A stretch of 64,000 nt of DNA, from positions 124,001-188,000 of the forward strand of contig DASRWI010000043.1 in assembly GCA_035654655.1 (NCBI GenBank), in the 5' to 3' direction. Position numbers and translations under genes: made by a program. This DNA comes from DASRWI01 sp035654655 (GTDB lineage Bacteria; Bacteroidota; Ignavibacteria; Ignavibacteriales; Ignavibacteriaceae). Below, in pieces: positions 46,820-56,329 of this stretch. The first letter of the stretch is position 1; each line of letters begins with the position of its first letter. The notes below the pieces were generated by a model, which saw only the letters and a list, made by a program, of their open reading frames with translations, ran no database searches and was not told the DNA's origin.

Positions 46820-48100
46820 TTGTTAAGTTATCATCAACTACTTATTATTAAATTGAAAATATTATTATTCATATTATTAATAGTTTCTTCCTCTCTGAAT
46901 GCTCAATGGTATGTTCATCCATTCAAAATTTCCAGCGTAGAATATAATGATATCTTTTTTATTGAAAATTATGGATGGATAGTTGGTACTAACGGAACTA
47001 TATTAAGTACATCAGATAAAGGTCTAAATTGGATTCAACAGGCCGCACCTACTACAAAAAAGTTAAAGTCAGTTTTCTTCCTTAACAATCGATATGGTTA
47101 TATAGTTGGTGACAGCGGAACTTTTCTAAAAACCTCAAATAGAGGTGAGGAATGGGTACAGCAACAAATAAATTTCCAAAATGATTTATATAATGTTCAA
47201 TTTATTGATTCCCTTAATGGATTCATTAGTGGTAGAGATTTGGTAATTAAAAGTACAGATGGTGGAGCATCCTGGTCTTATCTATTTAATAAATCAGATT
47301 ATTTTTATGGAATGTATTGGTTAAACAAAGATACAGGATTTATTGCCACTGATACTATAATTCAATTTGCCAGAACTGCATTATTAAAAACTACCAATGG
47401 AGGGACAAACTGGTATACTCCTTCACTTGAACAATTCAATGAACTCAATTTATACTATGAAATAAAATTTAAAGATAATGTAGGGTATGTTCTTGGAGAA
47501 GATTTTTTAATTTGGAAATCTACTGATTTTGGAGAATCCTGGAAGCTCAAAACGCAACCTTTTGCATCTAACTACTATTCTATTGATTTTATTGATACAT
47601 CATATATATGGGCTGTGGGTAAGACTTCAATAAAATATTCATCTAATGGAGGTTCTAACTGGAATGAACAAAATATATTAAATAGAAACTTCGTAGATAA
47701 ATGTAATTCAATTTGGATGTTTGATTCACTTAATGGTTTTATTGTTGGATTAGCAGATGCTGATACATCTTTTGGATTAATACTTACTACATCCAATGGT
47801 GGAATAACTTCAATTAGTGAAAATACCAAAAATGTAGATAAAAATTTTTCTATCGAGTGTTATCCAAATCCTTTTAATACCACTACTACTATTTGTTACT
47901 CATTACTAAAAAGTGGTTTTACAACTCTAAAGGTTTATGATATACTTGGAAGAGAAATAACTACTTTGGTGAATGAAGATAAATCAGAAGGAAGTTATTT
48001 GATTGAATACAATGCTTCAAAACTTTCTTCTGGAGTTTACTTTTATTCCTTGACTACAGGCAGTTTTTCTATGAATAAAAAAATGATTTTGATGAAGTAG
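46820..48100 (+). CDS. T9SS cargo with Ycf48/BNR-like repeats
   Basis: Up to 426 residues. The start is uncertain: TTG at 46820, or TTG at 46853 giving a compact signal peptide (ILLFILLIVSSSLNAQ). The body has repeated short units with the pattern GWIVGTNGTILSTSDKG, YIVGDSGTFLKTSNRGEEW, VLGEDFLIWKSTDFGESW, typical of Ycf48/BNR-type propellers. The end is a T9SS type A sorting domain (CYPNPFNTTTTI, SGVYFYSLTTGSFS, KKMILMK). Expected on the cell surface or secreted. Lies between the two truA repeats. Confidence 0.8.
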   Translation: MLSYHQLLIIKLKILLFILLIVSSSLNAQWYVHPFKISSVEYNDIFFIENYGWIVGTNGTILSTSDKGLNWIQQAAPTTKKLKSVFFLNNRYGYIVGDSGTFLKTSNRGEEWVQQQINFQNDLYNVQFIDSLNGFISGRDLVIKSTDGGASWSYLFNKSDYFYGMYWLNKDTGFIATDTIIQFARTALLKTTNGGTNWYTPSLEQFNELNLYYEIKFKDNVGYVLGEDFLIWKSTDFGESWKLKTQPFASNYYSIDFIDTSYIWAVGKTSIKYSSNGGSNWNEQNILNRNFVDKCNSIWMFDSLNGFIVGLADADTSFGLILTTSNGGITSISENTKNVDKNFSIECYPNPFNTTTTICYSLLKSGFTTLKVYDILGREITTLVNEDKSEGSYLIEYNASKLSSGVYFYSLTTGSFSMNKKMILMK

Positions 48101-48102
48101 TA

Positions 48103-48191
48103 CAGGACTGTTTCTTCAAAATGTAGAATACAAAGAAGAAAAGAAGCAAAGAAAAATCAATTCAATGTCAACGAGCTTGTTTAGGTTTTAG
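48103..48191 (+). pseudogene. Duplicated truA 3' fragment
   Basis: Reads as the last 29 codons and stop of truA in one open frame (through QRKINSMSTSLFRF), without the rest of the gene. Versus the real truA end there are seven transitions; five are synonymous, one changes Gly to Glu and the stop is TAG rather than TAA. It is a fragment left by duplication or insertion, immediately after the cargo gene. Confidence 0.85.
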
Positions 48192-48194
48192 ATA

Positions 48195-48517
48195 TGAATA
48201 TTTTTTAAGTGGCCTTGCAAACTAAATTTTATTTAATTAAGTTTTAGTGGCATTATCATAAATCATTTTGATTTTGTTAGAGGGAATGTTTGAAAGGTTT
48301 GATTATATAAGCGGTATCTTACGAAGCCCCTTTTATATTAGCTGTCATTGAAGGGAAAAACCAATGTCTTATGGTTTTTTTAGTTTTCACTTTTTTTTAA
48401 GGGATACTTTTCTTAAAGCATCTAAAATAGAATTATTTTATTCCTATCCTTATTCTTCTAATTACTTCTATAAAAATTTTAATAAAATCATTTCTTCTTC
48501 AAAATTAAAGGTTAATT
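48195..48517. other. Non-coding spacer between cargo genes
   Basis: About 320 AT-rich bases. It starts with a weak, diverged match to the sequence after truA (AAGTGGCCTTGCAAAC against AAGGTGTCTTTGCGAGG), then shows short GC-richer patches near 48312-48345. No ORF with a binding site was seen. The final AAAGG (48507-48511) serves the next gene. Confidence 0.5.
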
Positions 48518-50248
48518 ATGTTTAAGATTAGCTTTATGTTTTTATTTATTGCTTATTCTTTAGTTAATATAGCTCAAACTAATCTTAATGCTGAGATAGA
48601 ACGTTTAAAGCAAAATCCAGATGTAAAGGTTGAGTATCTTAATAATGATAGAATTCAAGTCAACTATGGTGATTTTGGAAAAAGAATATTTTATGTAGGA
48701 AAAAACTCAAATGGATTAACCTTAAACAAAGATATACCACGTTTTGTTTTTAATGTTTGGGAACTTGATACTTCTCAATTTGCTTATAAATTTTCTTTGT
48801 GGCAGGAGGTACCTATAACAAAATCTATATTTAATCAAGTTATTGGTGATGTGAATAATAATGGAAAACTTGAATTGTATGGAGCAAAAAAAGAGTTTTA
48901 CAAAAATTGGTCAGAAGTATATTGTTATGAACAAGATAATAATGGATTATTCACTCAAGTTTATAGATATCCTTCAAACACAATAATTCCTAAAAATATT
49001 TTTGATATAAATAATGATAATAATAATGAGTTACATATTCTTTGTACACATTACGATTCAGTTTGGGGAGGCAACGTACACGATCAAACTTTTTTTACTC
49101 AGCCAAATGATGATTCATTAGCGACGAAGTATTTTTTTGATTATAATATTTATAGAGGAGGAGGTTTATATATTCAATTAAATGATTTTAATGTAGGTGA
49201 TTTTGATAAGGATTCTATAAATGAAGCAGTTTTTTATAACTTTATGCCACCAGAAATTTGGGTGACAAAATTCAATTTTATGCAATTAACTTTTGATTCC
49301 ATTTTAGCTTTTCCAACTAAAACCATACCAGGTTTGGGGGTTGAAGAAATAAAAGGATTTAAAATTAGTGATTTTGATAATGATAACAATACAGATATTT
49401 TATACTCAAGTGTTTATGGTAACATTTATATTCTTGAAAATAAAGGTGTGGATAGTTATTCCTTAAATTGGGAAGGAACAACAGGTGTTTATAACTCTTA
49501 TTTATCATTCTTAACGAATGATATCGATGGAAATGGGAAAAAAGAGTTTTGGGTTGGTGGGCAAAATTTATCAGAAAACTATTCCCGTTTAGTTTGTTTT
49601 GAATATACTGAGGATAATCAATATATAGCTGTAACTGAAATTGAATTTACAAATTTTGCTGCTTTATCTGAACAATTAGGAGGGACCATTGATATTGATA
49701 ATGATGGAAGAGAAGAAATTTATTATTCGTTAAGTAATGGTTTAATAATTTTAAAATTTACAGGGACACCAAATAACCCAAATTATGAAATCAATTTTTT
49801 CAAACTATTTAATTACAATGTTAATAGTTCCTTGTTATATCAATTTTCTAATTCAAATCCTCTACTTTTCCTTTCGATTTACCATGCTCAGAATAATGAC
49901 ACAAAGCATTCAACTTTAGTATTAAAAAAAGAGACTGTTTCTGCAATAGAGGAAGTGCTTAATAATCAAGTTAACTTTAACTTATCCAATAATTACCCTA
50001 ATCCTTTTAACTCAACAACAACAATAAAGTTCAATATTTCAAAAAGCGAAAACATAAAAATTATAGTCTATAACTTTTTGGGGGAAGCAATATCAATCAT
50101 ACTTAATCAAGCCCTTGAAAGAGGAGAACATACAGTAACTTGGAACGGGAAAGATAAAAATAATAATGATGTTCCAAGTGGTATTTATTTCATTTCTTTG
50201 GAGACTAATAGTTTCCATAAAACAATTAAAACTACTTTATTAAAATGA
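48518..50248 (+). CDS. T9SS cargo with FG-GAP/VCBS-like repeats
   Basis: 576 residues. Signal peptide to about residue 19 (YSLVNIAQ). The body carries Asp/Asn-rich calcium-binding-like loops of integrin-alpha/VCBS type (VIGDVNNNGKLELYG, DFDKDSINEAVF, DFDNDNNTDILYSS, DIDGNGKKEFWVG, DIDNDGREEIYYS), likely one seven-bladed propeller. The last 80 residues are a T9SS type A sorting domain (NNYPNPFNSTTTIKF, PSGIYFISLET). Surface-located; ligand unknown. Binding site AAAGG six bases upstream. Confidence 0.82.
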   Translation: MFKISFMFLFIAYSLVNIAQTNLNAEIERLKQNPDVKVEYLNNDRIQVNYGDFGKRIFYVGKNSNGLTLNKDIPRFVFNVWELDTSQFAYKFSLWQEVPITKSIFNQVIGDVNNNGKLELYGAKKEFYKNWSEVYCYEQDNNGLFTQVYRYPSNTIIPKNIFDINNDNNNELHILCTHYDSVWGGNVHDQTFFTQPNDDSLATKYFFDYNIYRGGGLYIQLNDFNVGDFDKDSINEAVFYNFMPPEIWVTKFNFMQLTFDSILAFPTKTIPGLGVEEIKGFKISDFDNDNNTDILYSSVYGNIYILENKGVDSYSLNWEGTTGVYNSYLSFLTNDIDGNGKKEFWVGGQNLSENYSRLVCFEYTEDNQYIAVTEIEFTNFAALSEQLGGTIDIDNDGREEIYYSLSNGLIILKFTGTPNNPNYEINFFKLFNYNVNSSLLYQFSNSNPLLFLSIYHAQNNDTKHSTLVLKKETVSAIEEVLNNQVNFNLSNNYPNPFNSTTTIKFNISKSENIKIIVYNFLGEAISIILNQALERGEHTVTWNGKDKNNNDVPSGIYFISLETNSFHKTIKTTLLK

Positions 50249-50255
50249 GGGAATT

Positions 50256-51967
50256 ATGAAAAATTTCTTATTTGTTCTTGTTTTATTATTTACTATTAAC
50301 TGCTTTTCTCAACAATCTGGTTGGAAAACAACAAAAACCTCCAATATCAATGTGTCAACTGCTCAAATTGTAGAGGCTTTTTCTAATAGTTTTGGCAATA
50401 ACTTAATAGTTCAAAAAAGTGATGGTTCTCTTATTTATTATGTTGTAAATCCTTCTACAGGACAAGCAATAAATTCATTAACTTTAGAAAGTAATGGTGT
50501 ATCTTTAGCAAATATTACTGGAAATATAAATACATCTTATATTGTATATAAAAAAATAATCAAATAAATTTTAAAATAACTACTAATGCTGGAACTTCAT
50601 GGAGTTCTATTGCAAATTTAGATTTAGGAATAACTTCATTAGATATTGTATTTTTTAATAATGCCCTATATTTATCTTATGGATTAAACAATCTTGTATA
50701 TTTTCGCAAATACATCTATCAATCTTGGAGTGAACCATATCCAGTTACAGGCACAGAAAATGGCTATAATCCTAGAATAGAAGTATCACCAAATGAAAAT
50801 AAATTATTTGTAGCTTATCAAACCGGGCCAAGTATAAAATCAAGAGAATATATTATAAGTGAAAATAGTTGGAGTTCTATTCAAGTATTAAGTAGTAATC
50901 TTTATCTGCAAACATTAGCAGGTTTTGGAGTTGATGAAAGTAGAATTTATCTATATTATTCTGATGTAGAAATTGAACCAGATTGGAATTATGTTTTCCA
51001 TAGTAAAACCATAAATAAAGATGGTTACTACTTAGAAAATGAAATGTTTGAACATTATAATCCTACATCTTATATTCAAACCACAACAACAGGGGATAAT
51101 AGAATTCATGCGGCTTGGTGGTTCAGAGGTGTATTGGATTATGAAGGTTATAGTAACTATGGCATAGATGAGACTTCAGTTGTTCCCGGCTTAATTCATG
51201 ATTACTATGATGATGAAGGAAATTTATCTGAAGAGAATATTGATAATGGTTTTGATGAATATTCTTTTACAGATATTTCATCAACTACTAATGATTTATT
51301 TGTAATATGGAAATCACCATCTTCTAGTTATTTAAAATTCCGCCAATATGACACCTATCCTGCAAATCCATCTAGCTTAACTATGTCATCTTATAATGGT
51401 CATCCAAAATTAACTTGGAGTAAGAATCCCGATGCTGACTTAGATTATTATAGAATATATAAAAAGAAAGGTTCCGGTAGTTACACTTTATATGCTACAG
51501 TATCTGGCTCAGCGAATACAGAGTATGTAGATAATGAAGAAATGGTAGTTACTGGTCCAAGAATTGCAAATGAAGTTGATGTTTATTATGTAGTTACTGC
51601 TAAAGATTTAGGAGGTCTCGAATCTTCATATTCTAATTCAGTAACAACAAGAATTTCTGTTGATCCACCTGAAAAACAAGGAAATGACTTTGATAAACCA
51701 ATTACTTTTTCACTTAATCAGAATTATCCAAACCCATTTAATCCAAATACAACAATAGAATACTCTATTCCTGAAAGACAATATGTATCTTTAAAAATAT
51801 ACAATAGTATTGGTAAGGAAGTCTTTACATTAGTAAATGAAGTTAAAGAAGCAGGCAACTATAAAGTTAATTTCAATTCAGATGCCAATTTTCCTTCTGG
51901 GATTTACTTCTATAAAATTAATGCAGGTAGTTTTAATAAAGTAAAGAAAATGATTTTGATGAAGTAA
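50256..51967 (+). pseudogene. Frameshifted T9SS cargo with fibronectin III and sorting domains
   Basis: One gene of about 570 residues in two frames. The first part (from 50256) has a signal peptide (VLLFTINCFSQQS) and runs to a TAA at 50567. The second frame is open from about 50556 to 51967 and reads on naturally (NQINFKITTNAGTSWSS). The break falls at a run of seven A at 50550-50556; eight A would join the frames. The C-terminal half holds a fibronectin III-like domain (LTWSKNPDADLDYYRIYKKK) and a T9SS type A sorting domain (NYPNPFNPNTTIEYSIPERQ). Inactive gene, homopolymer error, or slippage-restored gene. Confidence 0.85.
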
Positions 51968-52003
51968 ATGAATTTTGCAAACCAGCGGTTTGCTTCAGTA
52001 GTA

Positions 52004-52130
52004 GAAAAAATTAATGATCTTATTTCCTCCCCTTCCCTCATCATAGGGAAGGGGTAGGCTTGTCCCTTTGGGAGGGATGGGTAACAATACCTTTAAAAAT
52101 GAGATTGCGACGCTTTGATCGCAATGACAG
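52004..52130. repeat. Hairpin-rich intergenic repeat segment
   Basis: Contains a perfect 10-bp hairpin CCCCTTCCCT / AGGGAAGGGG (52029-52038, 52045-52054) and a 7-bp hairpin ATTGCGA / TCGCAAT (52104-52110, 52119-52125). The word AAATGAGATTG is shared with the gap at 62.27 kb. Lies between a + strand cargo gene and convergent uvrB, and may also act as a terminator. Confidence 0.6.
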
Positions 52131-52137
52131 TACTTGA

Positions 52138-54150
52138 CTAATCCAACATCTTCTTCAATCTATTTACTTCATCTCTGAGAGCGGCGGCTTTTTCGAAGTC
52201 TAAATCTTTTGCAGCCTGGAACATTTCCTGAGTCATCTGGTCAATCAAATCCTTCTTCTGGTCATTGTTCATATACCTTATTACCGGCTCGGCTGCTTTT
52301 GATAATCCATATTCCGGTTTATCTTCTTTCTTTCTTACATCTGCAATTGAAGTTGATGATAATATTTCTTCTAAGGATTTATAAACAGTTTCCGGAGTTA
52401 TATTATTTGCTTTGTTATACTCTATCTGAATTTTTCTTCTTCTGTTGGTTTCTGTAATTGTCTTGTACATTGAATCCGTAATTTTATCAGCGTACATAAT
52501 TACTTTTCCGTTCACATTACGGGCAGTTCTTCCTGCAGTCTGCATTAGTGAACGCTCACTGCGCAAAAATCCTTCTTTATCAGCATCAATAATTGCAACT
52601 AAGGATACTTCAGGTAAATCAAGACCTTCTCTTAAAAGGTTAACTCCAACAAGCACATCAAAATCACCAATTCTTAAATCTCTTAATATCTCCACACGTT
52701 CAAGGGCATCAATATCGCTGTGAATGTATCTAACTCCAATACCAATCTTATCGAGATAATCAGAAAGGTCCTCCGCCATTTTTTTAGTTAAGGTAGTAAC
52801 TAAGGTTCTTTCGTGTTTTTCAATTCTGATTCTTACTTCTTTAATCAGGTCGTCTATCTGTCCTTTTATCGGACGTACATCAATCTCAGGGTCAAGCAAT
52901 CCGGTTGGACGAATAATCTGCTCAACAAATACTCCTCCTGATTTTTCAAGTTCAAAATCTGCCGGAGTAGCACTGACATATATTACCTGGTTAACCATAC
53001 TTTCAAATTCATTGAACTTCATCGGTCTGTTATCAAGTGCAGAAGGAAGACGAAATCCATATTCTACTAAACTTTCTTTTCTTGACCTGTCCCCTAAGTA
53101 CATTCCTCTTATCTGAGGAACTGTTACGTGAGATTCATCTATTACTAAAAGAAAATCTTTCGGGAAGTAATCAAATAAGTTGTATGGACGTGAACCCGGT
53201 GCTCGTCCATCCATATGACGAGAATAGTTTTCAACTCCTGAGCAGTAACCAATCTCTTTTATCATCTCGATATCAAACCTGGTCCTCTGTTCTATTCTTT
53301 GAGCTTCAAGATATTTTTCTTCCTTACGATAGTATTTTAGTCTATCTTCTAATTCCTCTTCAATACTAATGATAGCTTTTTGAACCATATCTTTATTCGA
53401 TACGAAATATTTTGCCGGATAAATTGCAGCAGTATCTGATTCACGCAAAACATTCCCTGTAAGTGCATCTATATGAGTTATCTTTTCAATCTCATCATCC
53501 CATAGCTGAATTCTTATTGCTTCATCATATTGATAAGCCGGAATAATTTCAATGACATCTCCTCTTGCTCTGAATGTACCTCTCTCAAATTCAGTATCAT
53601 TGCGGACGTAGTGTATATCTATAAGATTTCTCAGTAGTTTCTTCCGGTCATACTTCTCTCCCTGTTTTAGAATGATTACCTGATTCGCATACTCCTGCGG
53701 TGCGCCAATACCATATATACAGCTCACACTCGCAACAACAATTACATCTCTTCTTCCTTCAATAAGAGCTGTAGTTGCTTTCAATCTTAACCGGTCAATT
53801 TCTTCATTTATGGCAAAATCTTTTTCAATGTATAAATCACTTTTAGCGACATAAGCTTCAGGCTGATAGTAATCATAATAACTTATAAAGAACTCTACTG
53901 CATTATTTGGGAAGAATGCTTTGAATTCAGAATAAAGTTGGGCAGCCAGTGTTTTATTATGTGATATTATCAAAGTAGGCTTATTGACTTGAGCAATCAC
54001 ATTGGAAATAGTAAAAGTTTTTCCGCTTCCTGTAATACCCAGTAAAGTCTGGTATTTATCACCGCGGTTAACACCTTCAACTAATTCCTTAATTGCATTA
54101 GGCTGGTCGCCTGAAGGTTTATAATTACTTACAAGTTCAAATTTCTTCAT
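52138..54150 (-). CDS. uvrB: UvrABC excinuclease subunit B
   Basis: 670 residues. Walker [13 protein letters not shown] (near residue 38), the beta-hairpin region [11 protein letters not shown] (near 92), helicase motifs [10 protein letters not shown] (near 335) and [20 protein letters not shown] (near 540), and the C-terminal UVR motif [21 protein letters not shown] (end) that contacts UvrC. Central subunit in nucleotide excision repair. One base after the CcmE-like gene. No copy of the lexA palindrome was seen upstream. Confidence 0.96.
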   Translation of the reverse strand: MKKFELVSNYKPSGDQPNAIKELVEGVNRGDKYQTLLGITGSGKTFTISNVIAQVNKPTLIISHNKTLAAQLYSEFKAFFPNNAVEFFISYYDYYQPEAYVAKSDLYIEKDFAINEEIDRLRLKATTALIEGRRDVIVVASVSCIYGIGAPQEYANQVIILKQGEKYDRKKLLRNLIDIHYVRNDTEFERGTFRARGDVIEIIPAYQYDEAIRIQLWDDEIEKITHIDALTGNVLRESDTAAIYPAKYFVSNKDMVQKAIISIEEELEDRLKYYRKEEKYLEAQRIEQRTRFDIEMIKEIGYCSGVENYSRHMDGRAPGSRPYNLFDYFPKDFLLVIDESHVTVPQIRGMYLGDRSRKESLVEYGFRLPSALDNRPMKFNEFESMVNQVIYVSATPADFELEKSGGVFVEQIIRPTGLLDPEIDVRPIKGQIDDLIKEVRIRIEKHERTLVTTLTKKMAEDLSDYLDKIGIGVRYIHSDIDALERVEILRDLRIGDFDVLVGVNLLREGLDLPEVSLVAIIDADKEGFLRSERSLMQTAGRTARNVNGKVIMYADKITDSMYKTITETNRRRKIQIEYNKANNITPETVYKSLEEILSSTSIADVRKKEDKPEYGLSKAAEPVIRYMNNDQKKDLIDQMTQEMFQAAKDLDFEKAAALRDEVNRLKKMLD

Positions 54151-54151
54151 A

Positions 54152-54490
54152 TTACTCTAATTTAACTTCTGTAGCGTGAAAATGGTCAGGATGTAAATGT
54201 CCGGTAAGAATGATTTTATCAGCATCCTGAAAGTTCTCCGGTAAATTAGCAGGAGCAGCTACAAGTACTTCCTTTCCATCTTTATCTTTTACAAAAAACT
54301 GAAATCCTTCTGGACTCTGTTCAATCTTTTTATCTTTAACAAGCTGAACAACTATATCTTTGTTTGCATTATTGTTGGTATCAAAAGATGAGAAAGAACC
54401 TAATCTTGAACCAGTATTAAAGTAAGCAAAATAAATAAGAAGAATTACAATTAATATAATTCCCGGAAGGATAAGTTTCTGTAAATTCAT
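54152..54490 (-). CDS. CcmE-like OB-fold membrane protein lacking the heme motif
   Basis: 112 residues: an N-terminal membrane anchor ([19 protein letters not shown], residues 5-23) and a small beta-barrel domain. The pattern [20 protein letters not shown] and [14 protein letters not shown] matches the OB fold of the cytochrome c maturation heme chaperone CcmE. It ends at ATEVKLE, before the position where CcmE carries its heme-binding His or Cys segment, so heme ferrying is doubtful. Located one base before uvrB; no other cytochrome c maturation genes are here. Confidence 0.6.
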   Translation of the reverse strand: MNLQKLILPGIILIVILLIYFAYFNTGSRLGSFSSFDTNNNANKDIVVQLVKDKKIEQSPEGFQFFVKDKDGKEVLVAAPANLPENFQDADKIILTGHLHPDHFHATEVKLE

Positions 54491-54542
54491 AATCTCAAAT
54501 TCCTGTCAATTTTTTATTTAAAATAATTTAATAAGTTAACAT

Positions 54543-54923
54543 ATGGAAAATAAAAAAAATTGGATAATTACAGCAGGAGTTATGGGGTTCCTGGGTGTTG
54601 CAATTGGCGCATTTGGAGCTCACTCACTTAAAGATGTTCTTACCGAACAGACAATTAAAACTTTTCAAACTGGCGTACTCTACCATTTAGTACATTCAGC
54701 TGTTTTATTGGCTTTAGCGTTGTCAAATTATAAGTTCAAGAATTCTTTAATTTTCATAACTACCGGAATAATCCTCTTTTCCTTTTCCCTTTATATCTAT
54801 TCTATAACAGGGATAAAATTCCTGGCTATTGTTACTCCATTTGGTGGAGTTTCGTTCCTTTTAGGGTGGTTATTTGTTATTCTGGAAGCACTTAAAGGAA
54901 AAAATACTACTTTACTACCCTAA
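54543..54923 (+). CDS. DUF423-family inner membrane protein
   Basis: 126 residues with four membrane helices. The opening GVMGFLGVAIGAFGAHSLK (near residue 13) and TGVLYHLVHSAVLLALAL (near 42) are DUF423 (YgdD) hallmarks. Activity is unknown in the family. Divergent from the CcmE-like gene; its 3' end overlaps the convergent methyltransferase by 17 bases. Confidence 0.88.
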   Translation: MENKKNWIITAGVMGFLGVAIGAFGAHSLKDVLTEQTIKTFQTGVLYHLVHSAVLLALALSNYKFKNSLIFITTGIILFSFSLYIYSITGIKFLAIVTPFGGVSFLLGWLFVILEALKGKNTTLLP

Positions 54924-55461
54924 GTTTAAAATAAACTTCTTCTGGTGAAAAGAATCCAGCAAAAAATCTTTCATAAATTACCGGTTCTATATTAACCAGA
55001 GCATCCATCCAATTTAAAGCAGCAAAATGAGAAGTTATAAATTTCTTTTCCAATATTTCAAATTGTGCCTTCCCTTCATAATTAGTTCTATGATTCAACT
55101 TCCATTTTTCATAAAATTTTAGCTCTCTGTTTCCTATATACTCATAGTTATCAAAAGTACGGATTGAAAATGGAATTTTATGGTCAGGTTCACCAAAGTA
55201 TTTTGTATTCAAGAAGAAAGGAGCATAAACAATTATGATGGCATTTGGTTTTGCAATCCGGTAGAGTTCAGTTACTACTTTATGAAAGCTATCCAGATGT
55301 TCAAGCACGTGAGATGCATAAATTTCATCAAAGCAATTATCAGGAAAAGGATAAGGGAAAGTGTTTATATCGTGAATCTGATTACCACCATAATCAACTA
55401 TATCTAAGTTTACATATCCTTCTTTAAGGTCCTTACCGCAGCCAAGATTTAACTTCATCAT
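54907..55461 (-). CDS. Class I SAM-dependent methyltransferase
   Basis: 184 residues (either of two adjacent ATG codons could start it). Motif I LNLGCGKDLKEGYVNLDI (residues 4-21) and the post-motif ASHVLEHLDSFHKVVTELYR (near 50) place it with small methyltransferases often found near polysaccharide genes. The substrate cannot be read. No Rossmann-fold residues are missing. Overlaps DUF423 tail-to-tail. Confidence 0.8.
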   Translation of the reverse strand: MMKLNLGCGKDLKEGYVNLDIVDYGGNQIHDINTFPYPFPDNCFDEIYASHVLEHLDSFHKVVTELYRIAKPNAIIIVYAPFFLNTKYFGEPDHKIPFSIRTFDNYEYIGNRELKFYEKWKLNHRTNYEGKAQFEILEKKFITSHFAALNWMDALVNIEPVIYERFFAGFFSPEEVYFKLRVVK

Positions 55462-55516
55462 AATTAAAACATAATAGATTATAAAATAGAATGGAAATTA
55501 AGATAAAACTTTAAAA

Positions 55517-55545
55517 TAAAAAAACCCGAGTGTTTAACCCGGGTT
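55517..55545 (-). terminator. Terminator after rlpA
   Basis: Stem AACCCG / CGGGTT (55523-55528, 55540-55545) read on the - strand, with an 11-base loop and a T-run of seven. Confidence 0.8.
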
Positions 55546-55574
55546 CAATTACTAGTGAGAAATAAATAAGATGA

Positions 55575-56069
55575 TCAATTAAGGGAAATTATAGGAAAAT
55601 TTATACCCTTAAAGCGTACTTGCTCAACTTTTAACTTCGCAACTCCATTATGTAACATATCAAGGTCAATAGCACAAGCTTTCGAAAGATCCAAACTACG
55701 AGATCCTTTATATGGCCCTCGATCATTTATCCTAACAATAACCGACTTGTTGTTTTTAGGATTAGTGACCCTTAATAGAGTTCCAAACTTAAGACTCTTA
55801 TGAGCTGCTGTATAAGCCATTTGATCATAAACTTCACCATTTGCTGTTTTTCGACCGTGAAAACGTGGTCCATACCAGGATGCTGTCATTGTACCCTGGT
55901 CCAAGTATGAAATGAATGAAGTACTAGCCTCTTTAGTGTCTTCGTTTACAATATTTATTTCTTCACTAACTACTGGCGTCTTGGTTGCTTCTACTTCGTT
56001 TGTAACTATCGTAAAGCCAACCAGAACTAGTAATAAAACTATTACTGCTGCTTTCGTCAATGAATTCAA
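55575..56069 (-). CDS. rlpA: RlpA-family septal/cell-wall protein
   Basis: 164 residues. N-terminal membrane or signal segment (AAVIVLLLVLVGFTIV, residues 7-22) and a double-psi beta-barrel domain: TMTASWYGPRFHGRKTANGE (near 61), the active-site region FGTLLRVTNPKNNKSV (near 96) and VRINDRGPYKGSRSLDLS (near 112, catalytic Asp). The family cleaves denuded glycan strands at the septum; no SPOR domain is present here. The short, single-domain form is common. Confidence 0.87.
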   Translation of the reverse strand: MNSLTKAAVIVLLLVLVGFTIVTNEVEATKTPVVSEEINIVNEDTKEASTSFISYLDQGTMTASWYGPRFHGRKTANGEVYDQMAYTAAHKSLKFGTLLRVTNPKNNKSVIVRINDRGPYKGSRSLDLSKACAIDLDMLHNGVAKLKVEQVRFKGINFPIISLN

Positions 56070-56224
56070 TAAGTTCTCCTTTCGACAATATGAAAGAAAC
56101 AGTCCAAAGTTATTCCTTGAGAGCTTTTATATCAAGAGGCGCAGGTCAAATCGAGTACTTTTTAATATGTACCTAACTATTCGACTAAATTAGTATTTTG
56201 TTCGAACAGAGGGGTCTTCGAGTG

Positions 56225-56255
56225 TTTTCATTCCGATTTTTAATCGGGATGAAAA
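56225..56255. repeat. Intergenic inverted repeat
   Basis: Arms TTTTCATTCCGATT and AATCGGGATGAAAA (56225-56238, 56242-56255) pair with a single mismatch. It lies in the 260-base gap upstream of rlpA and looks like a dispersed repeat rather than a terminator, as no T-run follows. Nothing else in the gap is recognised. Confidence 0.6.
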
Positions 56256-56278
56256 TGTATCGAGAAGCCCTTATAAAA

Positions 56279-56309
56279 AAAGCACCCTGAATTTTTTTCA
56301 AGGTGCTTT
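56279..56309 (-). terminator. Terminator of the large cargo gene
   Basis: Stem AAAGCACC / GGTGCTTT (56279-56286, 56302-56309) with T-rich sequence following on the - strand. Confidence 0.8.
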
Positions 56310-56329
56310 CAATTTAATGAAGGTTTTTC

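Noticed and set aside
55912..56193. + strand frame antisense to rlpA and extending into the gap
   Set aside because: Overlaps a clear gene, no ribosome site, no recognisable domain.
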